NCBI GenBank assembly: GCA_020310875.1
Contig: CM035438.1
Coordinates: 100,867,139 to 100,931,138 of the forward strand
Length of the DNA: 64,000 bases
Direction of reading: 5' to 3'
From: Ceratopteris richardii
Taxonomy: Eukaryota > Streptophyta > Polypodiopsida > Polypodiales > Pteridaceae
Under the pieces are notes generated by a model. It was given only the letters and a program-made list of their open reading frames with translations. It was not told the origin of the DNA and searched no databases. Shown piece after piece: positions 20,052 to 31,827 of this stretch. The translations under genes were made by a program, and so were the position numbers. The first letter of the stretch is position 1, and every line of letters starts with the position of its first letter.

Positions 20052-21569
20052 CTATACGGGTAAATATTCTCCTTCATGCACACATAGCCGTAATTGGTTG
20101 TCTTTTCCCCTTCTAAACAAATGTCTTCCCATAAGTGCATAATCCTTGCTCATTTCTTCTAAGGATCGTTTTCTCGCTAAGCTAACTCCTTCCTCGTGCT
20201 CTCTTGTCTTTAGGAATTTGACCAATGTTTTTCTCCAATTGGGTTCTATCGTTGAGAACGGTATGGAGACATGATCCTCAGGGATCTTCTCCTGGCATTC
20301 TGCACAGTTACTCACATAGTCGTGGACATCCTTAGGCATGTCTGGCCAGTATACTCCTGATCTCTTTAACTCCCTAATGGTTTCATGAGTTCCTTTGTGT
20401 TTCCTCCATTTGTTCACATGAGCTTGTTCAATCAGCTTCAATTTTTCGTCTTCCTCAACACATCTTAGCAATACACCATTGGGCTCCTTGTAGTACACAC
20501 TTCCTGCAACAATGTGTAAATTCCTTGATTGTAAGATTTCCTTTTTACTCCCTTTATTGATTGAGTGTTGTGGGCCATGAGTGAGTATAGGGATTAGCTT
20601 CTCTGGCCACTTTGGACACACTTCCAGATTAAACAAATAAGTGTCTGGTAGATCATCGGGCACTCCACTTGGTGGTTCTCCATGCGTTAATCTAGAAAGG
20701 TGATCTGCTCTTACATGAGTATTTCCCTTTTTCACTATCACTTCAAAGTCAAACTCCATCAATAGTAGAAACCATCTTACCAGTCTACCTATGTTACAAG
20801 GCTTATTGACTAAGTACAATAAAGTCTGATGGTCTATGAAGAACTTGAATTTGTTAGCTAAGAGATAGTGCCTAAATTTCTTTACTGCATAGACCATCCC
20901 TAATCCTTCTCGCTCGGTAGTTGTATAGTTCCTCTCAGCTTGATTCAGTTGTCTACTTGCATAGGCAATTGGGTGATCTAACTTTCCTTCATCGGTTGGT
21001 TGGGCTAAGATACATCCTATTGCGTAATTCGAAGTGTACACATGAATATGAAATGGCTTGTTCCAATTCGGTGTTTTCAGAATTGGAGCTATGCTGAGCC
21101 ACTTCTTTAACTCATTGAATGCCTTCTCGCATTCCTCTGTCCAAGTGAATTGATTTAAGATTCCATACAAGGGTTTGCCAATTATGGCATACATGTGGAT
21201 AAATCTTCGGTAGTATCCACAATGCCCCATAAATGCTTGCACCTCTTTCGCATTTTTAGGTCTAGGAAGCTCTAAAATGACCTTAATCTTGTCTTCATCC
21301 GTGGATATTCCATTTCTAGAGACTATGTGTCCTAAGATCTTCCCTTGTCTTACCATGAAGACACACTTCTCCGGGTTCAAACAGACTTTGTACTGTCTGC
21401 ATTTATTAAATATCTTCCGCAATTCAAGGATGTGATCTTGTCTTTGATTCGAATATGTACATAGGTCGTCTACATACACTTCCATGCTCTTCTTCAGGAA
21501 TTCTTTGAACACATGACACATCAATCGTTGGAAAGTAGTAGGCGCATTAGTGAGTCCAAAAGGCATCAC
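20052..21569 (-). CDS. Element C RT (second half), RNase H and H2C2 module 1
   Basis: A 505-residue frame. It starts in the RT palm at MPFGLTNAPTTFQR, then the catalytic box VYVDDLCTYS and the connection GHCGYYRRFIH. RNase H shows IHVYTSNYAIGCILAQP, TTTEREGLGMVYAVKK and ADHLSRL. After a linker comes an integrase-type zinc module (about 20288-20430: AHVNKWRKHKGTHETI then NCAECQEK). It is followed by a ~65-residue linker ending LRLCVHEGEYLP, which leads into the second module. Motifs closely follow those of B, so the two share a family. Confidence 0.9.
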   Translation of the reverse strand: MMPFGLTNAPTTFQRLMCHVFKEFLKKSMEVYVDDLCTYSNQRQDHILELRKIFNKCRQYKVCLNPEKCVFMVRQGKILGHIVSRNGISTDEDKIKVILELPRPKNAKEVQAFMGHCGYYRRFIHMYAIIGKPLYGILNQFTWTEECEKAFNELKKWLSIAPILKTPNWNKPFHIHVYTSNYAIGCILAQPTDEGKLDHPIAYASRQLNQAERNYTTTEREGLGMVYAVKKFRHYLLANKFKFFIDHQTLLYLVNKPCNIGRLVRWFLLLMEFDFEVIVKKGNTHVRADHLSRLTHGEPPSGVPDDLPDTYLFNLEVCPKWPEKLIPILTHGPQHSINKGSKKEILQSRNLHIVAGSVYYKEPNGVLLRCVEEDEKLKLIEQAHVNKWRKHKGTHETIRELKRSGVYWPDMPKDVHDYVSNCAECQEKIPEDHVSIPFSTIEPNWRKTLVKFLKTREHEEGVSLARKRSLEEMSKDYALMGRHLFRRGKDNQLRLCVHEGEYLPV

Positions 21570-22400
21570 TCGGAAAGCATAGACTCTTCATTCGGTCACG
21601 AATGCGGTCTTATGTTGATCCTCAGTAGCAATAGCTACTTGGTTGTATCCAGAGAATCCATCTAAGAAGCTATAGACTTCTTTTCCTACAACTCTTTCCA
21701 ATAGATGGTCCGTAATAGGTAATGGGTAGCTATCATGTATGGTGGCTGCATTGACCTTTTTCAAGTTAATGCACACTCTCAGTTTTCCGTTCTTCTTAGG
21801 CACAACTACTATTGGCGATACCCACTCGATATGTTATATTTCATATATGAATCCTATCGCTAGTAGCTTGTCTATTTCTTCCTTAATTTTAGCAGCATAG
21901 ACCTCATTGTATGTATAAGGGCGTTGTTTTGATGGTTTCACATCTGTCGTCATTGGTATTCTATGAGAACAAATCGAAGGTTCCACACCCTTGAGATCCT
22001 TCTAGGTCCATGTGAATACGTCTCGATATTCTCGGATCAATTGTATTAGTTCTTCTTCCTCTTCAATTGACACATCTTTACCTATGTATGTGCATCTTTC
22101 TTCTCCATCTTCCACTGTCACTATGATCTTTTTTGTTTGTTCTTTGTTGTCGTATGCTTCTCCGTCTCGAGCCTCTCGTTTAGGCATTTGAATGGCTACC
22201 TTTCTCTCTTCTACTTCATATCTTTTAAAATGTTCAGAAACCTCAAACAGATCTGGATCTGGTCCGATTTTACTCATTCTTTCCTCTTGCTCTCGTACTC
22301 TGGGAGCGGCTTCTATTGCCAAGATCTTTGTCAGCTCTTGCTTTTCTTTGGTTCGAATGGTGTCCAGATAGCTCTCTTCTGAATTGAATTCTGGTTCCAT
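21570..22400 (-). pseudogene. Element C pol start: PR-RT linker and RT fingers
   Basis: This covers the pol segment before the RT palm. It opens with an acidic linker (MEPEFNSEESYLDTIRTKEK), then the MPKREARDGEAYDNKEQTKK block found at the start of RT in B, then EERCTYIGKDVSIEEEEEL. The RT fingers follow (MPKKNGKLRVCINLKKVNA and FLDGFSGYNQVAIATEDQ). It primes and copies element RNA together with the palm encoded next. Broken. Confidence 0.85.
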
Positions 22401-22427
22401 TTCTATACTCTCATATTCCTCTTTCCA

Positions 22428-23234
22428 TTATTTTTCCAAGATTTCTCCTGCTTCTACTTCTTGAAGGACAACCATGTACAAGTTTACATCATAGCCTTCC
22501 TCATCTATGCACTTGTTCATAGTTAGGACTTCCTCATTCACGCACACATCTAAGGTAGCTAAGATTTCCATCCATCCATGTGGTTCAAAGGTTTCATCGG
22601 GAAAGATTTGAGGCATGTACCTTGGGTCCTCTACAAGTCGGTACTTAGGATGTCCTATTGGCCACAGCTGTCTTTTATTATCCTCTTTCTTGGCTTCTTT
22701 ACACATCCATAACTACACATCCTCGTGCATCCATGATTGATCGCTTGATCCAGCTCTATGAATAGACAAGTCATCTTCCTCCTTGTGTATGGAGTTCCAT
22801 TGTAGTGGAGGGACATCTTGATATGCAAATGTATGCAAGTTTATCTTGGTAGTGTTTCCTTGATGTTGTAGGTATAACGAATCTCCTCCCCAATCTTGCA
22901 CTACCCGCATTTGTCTTATGAAAGGTTGCCCTAATATCATTTCGTAATTGTTAGCCTTTTCAAACTTGCATATGGCTAATGTGTGTTCAAATTCCACTCC
23001 ACAGGTGGTTAATTTGATCTTTTCTAATATTCCCAAGGGTTTCTCTACATGACCGTCTGCTAATTGGAGCTTCATGCGTGTGGGCCGTAAGGCAGGCTTT
23101 CCCCATTTCTCCGAAATCTCCTTGGTGGCAATTCCTACTCCAGCTCCTGTGTCAAGTATTGCCTTGGTCATGTATCCGTTGTAAGTGACAGGTAGACACG
23201 TATTTCCTTTGTCCCCTTCACTAAATTCTCCCAC
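22428..23234 (-). pseudogene. Element C standard aspartic protease and acidic linker
   Basis: The retropepsin domain lies at 22713-23234: GNTCLPVTYNGYMTKAILDT, with the active site LDTGAGVGIATKE, then MILGQPFIRQMRVVQDW. It corresponds residue for residue in layout to the protease of B (TYQGYTTKAIIDSGAG ... MILERPF). The following part (22428-22706) is the acidic linker toward RT, with MPQIFPDETFEPHGWMEILA matching MIFPDEEFEPHGWPEILA in B. It processes the Gag-Pol polyprotein. Broken. Confidence 0.85.
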
Positions 23235-23451
23235 CTTATCTACTGGGATGAGTTTCCTTTTCCCTTGTTTTCCTTTTCATCCTTCTCTTGCCCTAATTCC
23301 AGTTGACTCGCTAATTGCTTCCACAATTGCGGTTTAACCTGCAGTAATTTTCCACGGTCAGTTTGCATTGTACTTTCGTCTTCCTAAGTTCCGTTAGATT
23401 GTGTGAATTCTTTTCTGAGTTTCCTTTTCCTTTTCCATGTACCGTGGGTGC

Positions 23452-26400
23452 TCAAATTATCATACATTCCTTTTCGTATTCTCCCATGTAATTTGGTAAG
23501 GTTGAAATGCTCTGAGCTTCCTCTCTATTTCTGTCTAGTCTTGATACTTCCTCATATACTTCTTCCATGTCGGGATTTGGTTGATAAATTTCTACATCTA
23601 ATTCCTCAAAGGGAGGCTTAGTCACTCCATTCTTCTTCCATTGTTCTTCTCGGATTCTATTCCATAATTCCTTTGGCCAATCTGCCTCTAAGTCAGGTAT
23701 TGTTGACATCGGTTCATCTTGAGTTTTCACTCGTTCACATTTTTCATCCTTTCTTTTAAGTCCTTTATCCTTGGCCTTGACACACTCCTTGTATTCTTCC
23801 TCCGCTATCCTTGTCTCTAGAAATGTCGGGATAGTTTCTTCTAGGGTTGCTTGTGCTACCTCTATAAGTTTTCGACATATCGCAAGCCTCTCTTTTTCTA
23901 ATTCTCCTTGTGGGTAAAGCTTTTCATGTTGTTCTACATTCGGTCCAGTCTTAATTCTAGTTTGGTAAGCTTTCAACCACATGTCTAAGTCATCCAGTTT
24001 TGGGTCAGCTAGGTTCGATCCTGGTCTCTCTTCTTCTTGAATAAGCGATGGAATAGGAACCTCTTCCCGAATCCCTTGTTCTTTATGCTCTCTCTTGTTT
24101 CTAATTTGTTTCCTATTTTCTTGACTCTTGTTTTTCATCCATTCATCTTTGAGCTTTTCTCTTCTTTCCTTCCATTTTTGAGCTTTTACGTTCTGGGTAC
24201 TCTCACGTGAGTCCTCTGAATCCTCTACTATTTGAATTTTGGGACTTACTGTTCTATTGTTCTCTCGTTCTTGTTCTGGTTGTTTTCCTTTTTGTTCTTT
24301 TGTTTGAGCTCTTGTAATGGCCTTTAAAGGCACGGTGTATTCCTTATCACCTCCCGGTGCTTCTATCACTTCAATTACATTAATGGGTGCAGTCTCTTGG
24401 ACTTTGGTTGGATTTTTAGGGCAATCTCTGAAAAGATGTTCCTTTCCGCAATCATTGTAATATCCTTTCCAAGTCCTAGGTTGTGGTGGATTGTAAGGTT
24501 GAGGACATTCTCTAATAAAATGGTCTCCTCCGCATCTAACATGGTCCTCTCGGCACAGGCGGTCTAACGGGTGGTCTTCCTGGTTGTTGTGCTTTAGGTG
24601 CAGTATACATTAAAGTTGCTACCTCTGTTCCATAAGCCTGATCATAACCTTCATATCCATAATAAGCCCAATCATATGCTGGTTCGTATTCTAACATGTT
24701 GGCTTCATGGGGATAGTAATCTATTGGGGGCAGCTCATATCCAGGGTTTGCCGATTCTATACTGGTCATCGTTGAAGCTGGCACTATGGCTCTTTCCAAA
24801 TTTTCTGCTGGCTGGGCATACTTTACCGATACCAGTTGTTGTGGTTGTGACAGTTGTGGTCCTAACACTGGTTGGGGTGGTGGATATGATAATTGCTCAT
24901 ATGGCCTCGGTGCTCCTGTTGGTGTTGAATAGGGATTGTACCTGGGCATCTGTCTTCTTGGCTCCCTAGGTGGATATACGTATGGTCGATATTGAGGCGG
25001 TTGCAAAGGTCGTGCCTGCCTATTGAATGGGCAGTTCTCCGGGTGTGATTGGTGTATTTTTGTTCTATGTGGTAGTACAAGGCACTTCCTTGTTGAGGCT
25101 GTCTGTTGTAAGGATATGTCGGATGTGCACCGGTCCCTCCTCGCACACACATGTGTGTAGGGTAATCTCCTCCATATAGACTACATCTTCGTAACATGGG
25201 CACTCTTAAGGTTGGGTGCTGGTAATTTCTATCCTTGGACTCCCAGTTTCTTTGCTACCAGCTCCGCTAATTCCTCCACATTACTAGAGTTGGAAGTAAT
25301 AGTACTTCAAGAGTCTTCTAATTTAGTGGGGCTGGGTGTGCGCTTAAGATCCTCAGCTAGATTGTCTTCTAGGTCAATGCACTCCTGAAGACATTCACTC
25401 AGGGTTTGTAATCTCTTCACGTAAACTAACGTTCTTAGGGTTCCATTCGCGAGTCCATCCAAAAATAAGGAAATCATTTTTTGTTGAGTGGGCCTCTCTG
25501 CAGCTGGGCATCTATCAACATACTGATTGAATCTTTGGGCGGCTATTTTCCTGTTTCATTAGGGTTCTATTTAAAACTATGGATTAAAAACGCAGAATTG
25601 TGTTTAATCCCTCTCTTAGTGAATTCCCCAATGAATGCTTGAAAAAAATGCTCCATATTTCCAAATTGGTTGGGGTCTAATGGCTGGAACCAAGTCAGAG
25701 TTGTCCCTGTGAGGGTGAGTCCGAAGGACTCATACTACACGAAGAAGTCGTCTACTTGTTCTGCCCTTAGAACTTGTTTAAATTCAGCAATGTGATCGTA
25801 GGGTTCTCCCAATCCATCATAATGATTTCTTACGCATTTGTCCACCTGAATAGGTCTCAATCTTTTCATAGGTTCTGGTGGTCTCGGCATTGCAGGGAAG
25901 GCAGGAACTGCTGGTCTAACTGGGGGTATTCCAGGCTGTACTCCTATTGGTGGTCGTGGTCTTACCGGTGGTCGCACTACTCCTAGGTGGGTCTGATTGT
26001 GTGGTTGCACTCCTGGAGTGGCAAATTGTACATGAGTACGGTTTGGAACACTCCGTTGGCTAGTTTGTCCTGACATGGTGTGCTCTGCCTCTTGTTGGGT
26101 TCCAAAGGGGTTCTGAGAGGTGGTTGCCTGCTCTCTCTGAGGGAATACAGGCAAACCCATGTATTTCAGTTGAGTCCTGTCTATGGCATCAACCAACCAA
26201 TATCTTCTCCAAATTTTATCTAGGTATGCTATTCTAGTCTCATCTTCTGGATCCTTTAGCTCATAAAATGTCATCGAGCTTTCTTCTCTTCCTTGGGTTG
26301 GTGAGTCTGTTTGAAGCAATAAGTCCATTCCATGGATCAAATAGACTTCAAATAGGTAGTCGTCTTGAGGTATCAAGTCTCCTCTCAAGACTCGTGTCAC

Positions 26401-26882
26401 TTGGGACCTACCTCTAGGGGTTGTCACTAATTCCTCAGGGTTTGGTCTCCCTGAGTTTTCTTGTCCCACTAACTCTCCCCTTTCATTGATGAAATCGGGA
26501 AATTTGGTTACTATGTATATGTGACCTATCTTGTCCATGTATGCTCCTCCTTCATACTTAACAGCCAGTCTGGGCACAATCATTGCATCTATTGAAGTCA
26601 CCATCCTAGCCACAGATCTGTTTAAGCCATCCAGGTAGATGGGGATCTCCTCGGCATTAGTAGAAACATACTGCAAGGAAGTGCGGTACTCCCCTCCACA
26701 GTGGTCATAAAGTTTCTACTTGGAGCGGGACCCTGCATGTCTTCTGAGGCCATGGGTATCTTTTCCTCTGAGTCACTAGAGGTGTCTGAATAGACTGAAC
26801 GGTGACTGACCTGATCGGCACTTCCTACAGAAGATATGACACTTCTTCGGCTACTTAGCACTCTCCCTGACCTCAAGTTCAT
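23452..26882 (-). pseudogene. Element C gag with zinc knuckles
   Basis: Gag begins at MNLRSGRVLSSRRSV (26882), the same start as in element B. The N-terminal part runs to about 26000, a proline- and arginine-rich stretch follows, and the capsid core starts at HYDGLGEPYDHIAEFKQVLR near 25790. A region with CCHC-like knuckles and a P/Q/Y-rich segment lies at about 24400-25200. A long charged segment (KWKERREKLKDEWMKNKSQE and PDLEADWPKELWNRI) leads toward the protease. The product would be the particle protein. Broken in several places but readable along most of its length by comparison with B. Confidence 0.8.
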
Positions 26883-26969
26883 TCACCCTCCTGAGGCTCT
26901 CCAGGTCTCTGAAACTCTTCCTAAGTGGCTCCTCAAATGCCTCAAGCTTGCCCTTCAGAAAAGCTTCAA

Positions 26970-27340
26970 ATGCTCTGGATGATACCACCGTCGATGATAC
27001 TGCCTTAGACGATACTAAAATGTCCACGATACGATACCTGAGAACTGGGCGATATGATACTGTAGCAAGAGGCGATATGATACCGCTGTTGGGCACGATA
27101 CGATACTTGTTTTCCTGGCAATACGATACCTCTCGGGTAGACGATACGATACCAATGACCAGTCACGATACGATACCAAAAACTCTCGTGATAAGATACT
27201 AAATTTGAGGCGACCTTGGTATCGCGATACCAAGGCTGGTAACTGACGATATGATACTTCAACGAGTATTGCGATACAAGGGAATTTTTGGTATCGCGAT
27301 ACCAAAGACTCAACGGATCGCGATACTCAAGACAAAATAT
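26970..27340 (-). repeat. Degenerate GATACGATAC array in element C leader
   Basis: About 370 bp just upstream of the gag start of C is made of GATACGATAC / CGATACGATACC variants with short spacers, and a few related units continue to about 27640. TATCGCGATACC units near 27220 and 27290 carry a self-complementary TATCGCGATA core. The array occupies the same place, between primer site and gag, as the CACGATTTT array of element B, but the motif differs. Frames through it (strings of VSYRIV) are artefacts. Confidence 0.88.
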
Positions 27341-27966
27341 CTCAAAAATCAAAAATTTTTCTTCCCCCTTGCACTTCTCTTACCCCTCTTCACTTCTACA
27401 CCCTTGTTTCACAAAAAGAAGTCCTTCAAACTCTCTGTTCCCCCCCACGATATCGGTTGTGCAAATAATCACGTGTAAATGGAGTTTTTCACAACTTTTG
27501 AGGTTAAAGTTTGCATGTTACTTACCCTTAGGTTGCACTAATCAAGTCTTGAGGGCACAAGGTGAGGGTGAGGGCTCAGTTTGCATGATAAAGCTTCAAC
27601 GATACCGGTCGTTGGTTCTCACACGATACTGCTCTCTGATAAGTGAGAAATGAACTGAAATTTTTTGGTTTTTATACTTTTTGATGACTAACATTGAACT
27701 ACACTAATTTGGCAAATTTTTTGGGATTTTTCTTGGTGATCCTGACTTACTCCTACTTCACTCCTCTTCTCCTAACCTGACCCTAACTCTTCCTTCTCTC
27801 CCTTCCTACTAACCCTAAACCTAAAAACTCATTACACACACCTCCAGGATGTGAAGTAACAAGTGCTGAAGTGGTAGACTACTTGCCACTGAATGAATTC
27901 ACTTCTACAAGTACGATTTCATCACACTCGAGCTATAACCATCATGAAGGCACCTTGGTTGAGTGT
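27341..27966 (-). other. Element C leader, non-coding
   Basis: This leader sequence lies between the array and the primer site. It is T- and C-rich on the plus strand, with a CTTCTCCTAACCTGACCCTAACTC-type stretch near 27760-27800 and scattered GATAC units near 27600-27640. No gene is seen. It corresponds to the 5' untranslated leader of the element's RNA, where packaging and dimer signals would be expected. Confidence 0.5.
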
Positions 27967-27984
27967 TCCCCGGCAACGGTGCCA
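27967..27984 (-). promoter_or_regulatory. Primer binding site, tRNA-Asp type (element C)
   Basis: On the minus strand this reads TGGCACCGTTGCCGGGGA, one base different from the tRNA-Asp complement used by element B. It follows the 5' LTR end (GGTACACA) by about six bases. It fixes the orientation of C and ties B and C to the same priming type. Confidence 0.88.
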
Positions 27985-27990
27985 AAAACG

Positions 27991-28876
27991 TGTGTACCTA
28001 AGTCAAGAAGACTTAAGGACTTGTGCCAAAGAGACTAGACCTCAATTGCCACACAAGTGCATATAGTGGAAAATTGACACACGCTTACTTGTCAATCCGA
28101 TCAAACGACCTAACCAAGTGTATGAGGACATATGCTCACGTCATGAGAAATGAAGTGGTTCAGATTATATGCATGAGAAAAGACTAATCCACCTCTTTAA
28201 CTCACTGAAATACTGAAAGTGTCTACCCTAATACCACTTACAGTAGTTTTTAGTAAATCAAGGATTTCTCTCAGCTCCAAACTCCGAATATAGTCAATAG
28301 CGGACTCATTTCGAAGCTCTCGACGAGACGCATCTACTGGACATGATTTCACTCGATTGTGAAAATCGTGCTTCAAGTTATGGCCAAAATTATGAATGGC
28401 AGGAAGCACCCACACTCACTCCACAACTCCTACAAGCTCACACACACACTACAGTAGCTCAAAAACACTGGGGAGGGGTAGATAACAATCCTACACACAC
28501 ATTCCAAGCATTACACACACATAGAAGATCAAAGAGAAGATGAAAATCTGCAAGAAAGAGGCGAATTCGAAAATCAGGAGCTCTCCTTCTTCACAATGGC
28601 AAAAAGTCTCTACAAAGAGTCACAAAGTGACTTATATACATGTGCCCTAAAATTGGTCCTCTCACAGAGGAGACCGGCACTTTATTGCTAAAATGTGAAT
28701 TTCCTACTAATTTACAAGGAATATTTTACAACAAGTTGGGATTATGCAACTAGATGACTCCTCTAGTGCATTTACATGGCTTGAGGGAATTTCTTAAGAC
28801 TTTGAAGAAGAACAATATGCCCATAAATTTGAAAATTTTGGGGCTCTCCTTTCGCGTGCCACTTTGCTCTGCAACA
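27991..28876 (-). repeat. Element C 5' LTR
   Basis: The LTR is about 886 bp. It begins TGTTGCAGAGC on the minus strand at 28876 and ends near GGTACACA at 27991, just before the primer site. Its first 616 bp match the partial 3' LTR at 12817-13431. At 28876 it abuts RT sequence of copia remnant G, so C was inserted into G or joined to it. The target duplication cannot be tested because the outer end of the 3' LTR is missing. Confidence 0.8.
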
Positions 28877-30060
28877 AGGTGTTCCTTGCAACGTCCAATG
28901 TGCTCTGATTGTTGGTGAAGATCATGGTGGAAGAAGACTTACCAACACCAAAATCAGCCAAAAGATGTGTGAGCGAGACCACTCAAATAGGGAAAGATTT
29001 GATTAATCACATGTCAATGTTGGATGCCTAGGCAATGCATAAACCTGCTCATCTCAAAGACAACAAACTGAATATCAGATTGCATTATGCACAAGTAAAT
29101 CAAGCATCTGTCAACCTACTCATAAAGAACAACATCATAAAGCCTCAACCGTAAACCGTGTATCCATGGGAGTGGCAATAGGTTTGCAATATTCAAAGCC
29201 AAAAAATTGCAATAATTTGTCAATATTTTGTTGGACACAAAGCTATTCCTCCATCAACTTGCATAAACTGAATGCCTTGCATAAATGCAAATGCACTGAA
29301 TTTGACATCTCAAAAGAGGCATGCAAATCAGCCTTGAATTCAGTAATATGCTTCTTATTAAGATGAGTAAGAAGCATGTCATCAACATATATAAGAATGA
29401 TCAGACGTACATCATCTACATGCTTAACATATAAGGTGCTCTTAGTTGGATGTTCTCAAAACCATGTGCAATCAAGTAGGGATGTATCTTTTCATACCAA
29501 GCACATGGTGAAATGCCTTTTCAAATCATATAATGCCTTTTCAACTTGCACACTTTGTTTTCATGCCCTTTCTCCACAAAAACAGGGGGCTGAAATACAT
29601 ACGCTTCTTCATGTGAGTCACCATTCAAAAATGAAGTTTGAATGTCCAACTTATGTACATTCCAACCATGATGAGCTTCTAGAGCATAACCTTTGGGAAC
29701 AAACCTAGCCTTATACTTGTCAACTCTTCCATTCGGCTTACATTTATGCTTGTATACCCATTTAGTACCCATTGATTTTGGCAAATCACATAAATACCAA
29801 GTATCATTCTTCATAATAGCATCATATTCTGATTGCATAGCAACTATCCAATTCTTTGAATTTTGTGCTTCATCAAAAGAAACATGCTCATTCTCATCAT
29901 AAAGACTAGAGGAAGCCATTTCATAGCAATCTGATGTGAAGTAAGCACTATGATAGCTTGAATGGGTATGATATGACAAAAGTGCATCTAATGTGCTATC
30001 TCTTAAAGTCTGCACTAGCCACTTAGGCATAGTTTTGGCCTCTTCTATGTCAACCCTCTC
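28877..30060 (-). pseudogene. Element G copia RT-RNase H remnant
   Basis: Minus-strand copia RT. MPKWLVQTLRDSTLDALLSY, then the block around EAQNSKNWIVAMQSEYDAIM, WVYKHKCKPNGRVDKYKARF and HGWNVHKLDIQTSFLNGDSH match the start of RT in element E. The left part retains RNase H fragments. It once made the reverse transcriptase. Broken, and no complete domain remains. Confidence 0.8.
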
Positions 30061-30249
30061 ATCGACAAGTGCATCATGTAAATCTACATAAAAATGGAAT
30101 GATGTGCATCACCATGTGGAGCTTGTAAACGCTGAGAAATTCCCTCATTTAGAGCATCACTTGACTATCCACTGGTAAAAAGAGGCTCCAAAGTGTCATA
30201 CACATCTTGAGAGATAATTGAAGTCTCTTTGGAAGATGAAAGTAATGGC

Positions 30250-31545
30250 TGAATTGCATCTTCCACAAAAAAACATCATGGCTCTCGGCAAACAAAAATG
30301 CATTTGGTCTCTAGATGTTATAGATGAAAGCCTTTGCTTTCAAAATTGTATCCGATAAAAATACATTTCATTGCTTTATCATCCAATTTCTTGCATTGTT
30401 GTTCGTACATTAATGCATATGCAAGACAACCAAAGACACACAGATGAGCAATAGATGGCTTGTGACCATGCCAAGCCTCTTATGGAGTGGTCGATTGTAG
30501 TGCTTTGGTGGGACACTTGTAAAGTACATTTGTTGCACACATATCAACCTCAAGCGAGAAGATATGTGGTAAGGCCTTACTTTTGACCATACACCTTCCC
30601 ATCTCCATTAGAGACTTGTTCTTTCTTTCTTTCTTTCAAAAAATCCATGTTGTTGGGATGTATATGTTACACTAATGTTTTATCCCACATTTAGCTAGAA
30701 ATGCATTAAAATCAGAAGACATATATTTCCCTCTCGATCAGAACAGAGGGTGCCCAATTTACATGATTGGAGATTTTTCAGTCATGAAACACATAAAAAC
30801 TTTGGACTTTACTTTGAATGGATACATCCATGCATGCCGGAAAATAAAATATAATGTATTTGCAAAATTGCGTTTGCTTTTCTGTTTTCTTTTCATCTTT
30901 GCTTCTTTCTTAGATTGTGCAGCATTCACAAATTTCGGCTTACTAGTAGATTAGCTCCATTTTGTTTTGCCCTTCTAACTAGTTAAGAAAGTTTGATATG
31001 CAATACACAAAACAAAGAGTAACTCTTCAAATGTTAAGGCATTTGGATTGCCTTTCATCATCAATTGAATAGTGAACTATGTGGTAAGACTTCATCAACA
31101 GAAGTCAACTGGTCCGTCAAATCTTTGATCTTTGCCAAAGAATTATCCATAGAATCTCCCTTTTTCATATGCTCATTCTCTAATAGAATTTTGTCAGAGC
31201 GAATGTGAGGGATAATGGCACATTTGATGGAAAAAGCTATAAATGCGTGTGCTTGAGAATCTCTTCCATCCCAACGAAATTGCTATGTAGTAGATGCACT
31301 AGGAACCAAAACATGTACAAGAATTTGAAGATAATCTTCAATTCCATCTGCATCATCTTCAATAACTGTATTTGCAAGTGTAATAGGATGTTTTTCAACA
31401 CCCTACACAATATTTTGCAACCCTTTTGCTACTAATGCATGACCCATCATATATGCCCACAATGGATAATTAGTACCATCCAACTTATCCTCAACAAACA
31501 ACATAGAATACATCATTGCTTTCAACTATGGCGAGTGAGTAAATA
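30250..31545 (-). pseudogene. Element G copia gag and integrase remnants
   Basis: Short minus-strand fragments match the gag of element E (about 30930-31545, including the DKLDGTNYPLWAYMM-type start near 31480) and its integrase (about 30250-30850, with the region encoding KALPHSFWLEAV-like and GYSSKSKGYRL-like blocks). The arrangement parallels E but is condensed, and the protease region is not recognisable. It is assigned by colinearity with E at nucleotide level. Confidence 0.65.
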
Positions 31546-31827
31546 CCATGATGCAAAAAAATGACTGTATCTCAAAAAGTTGCACAAGAGCTTCCTCTCG
31601 AGCTCCACTAGACCTGTAGAAAACTTGGAGATGCTTCTAGGGGCAAACCAAAATCTGTATATATGTTTTGCACAAAAGGACAAAATTGTTTGCACAGTCG
31701 TTGCGAAATTTAATTTGAACTCCTAATCGCCTGAGTATACTTACCACTTTTGGTGCAATTTTGAGATTAGGAATGGACGGGTGTTGATGATTCCCTAAAT
31801 TAAATGGAGACCTTCGCTGAGACCAAT

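Larger units (their letters stand above)
12817..28876 (-). mobile_element. Element C: large Ty3/gypsy fossil with extra post-pol region
   Basis: A minus-strand relative of B, about 16 kb. In transcription order: 5' LTR (about 28876-27991), tRNA-Asp-type primer site (27984-27967), leader with a GATACGATAC-type array, gag (26882 to about 23450), protease (23234-22713), RT-RNase H (about 22170-20450), two H2C2 zinc modules, integrase, a second protease-like domain (within 19374-17908), extra coding-like sequence (17490-13848), polypurine tract (13452-13432) and a partial 3' LTR (13431-12817). The shared 615 bp of the two LTRs are about 94-95% identical by eye, so it is of moderate age. It is broken, with about a dozen or more breaks along its coding parts. 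It adjoins copia remnant G on the right and element B on the left. Confidence 0.85.

Noticed and set aside
28225-28236. TGGTATTAGGGT on the minus strand inside the 5' LTR of C, similar to a copia tRNA-Met primer site
   Set aside because: It matches only 9 of 12 bases, no LTR end (CA) precedes it, and the tRNA-Asp site at 27967-27984 followed by gypsy gag explains the element better.
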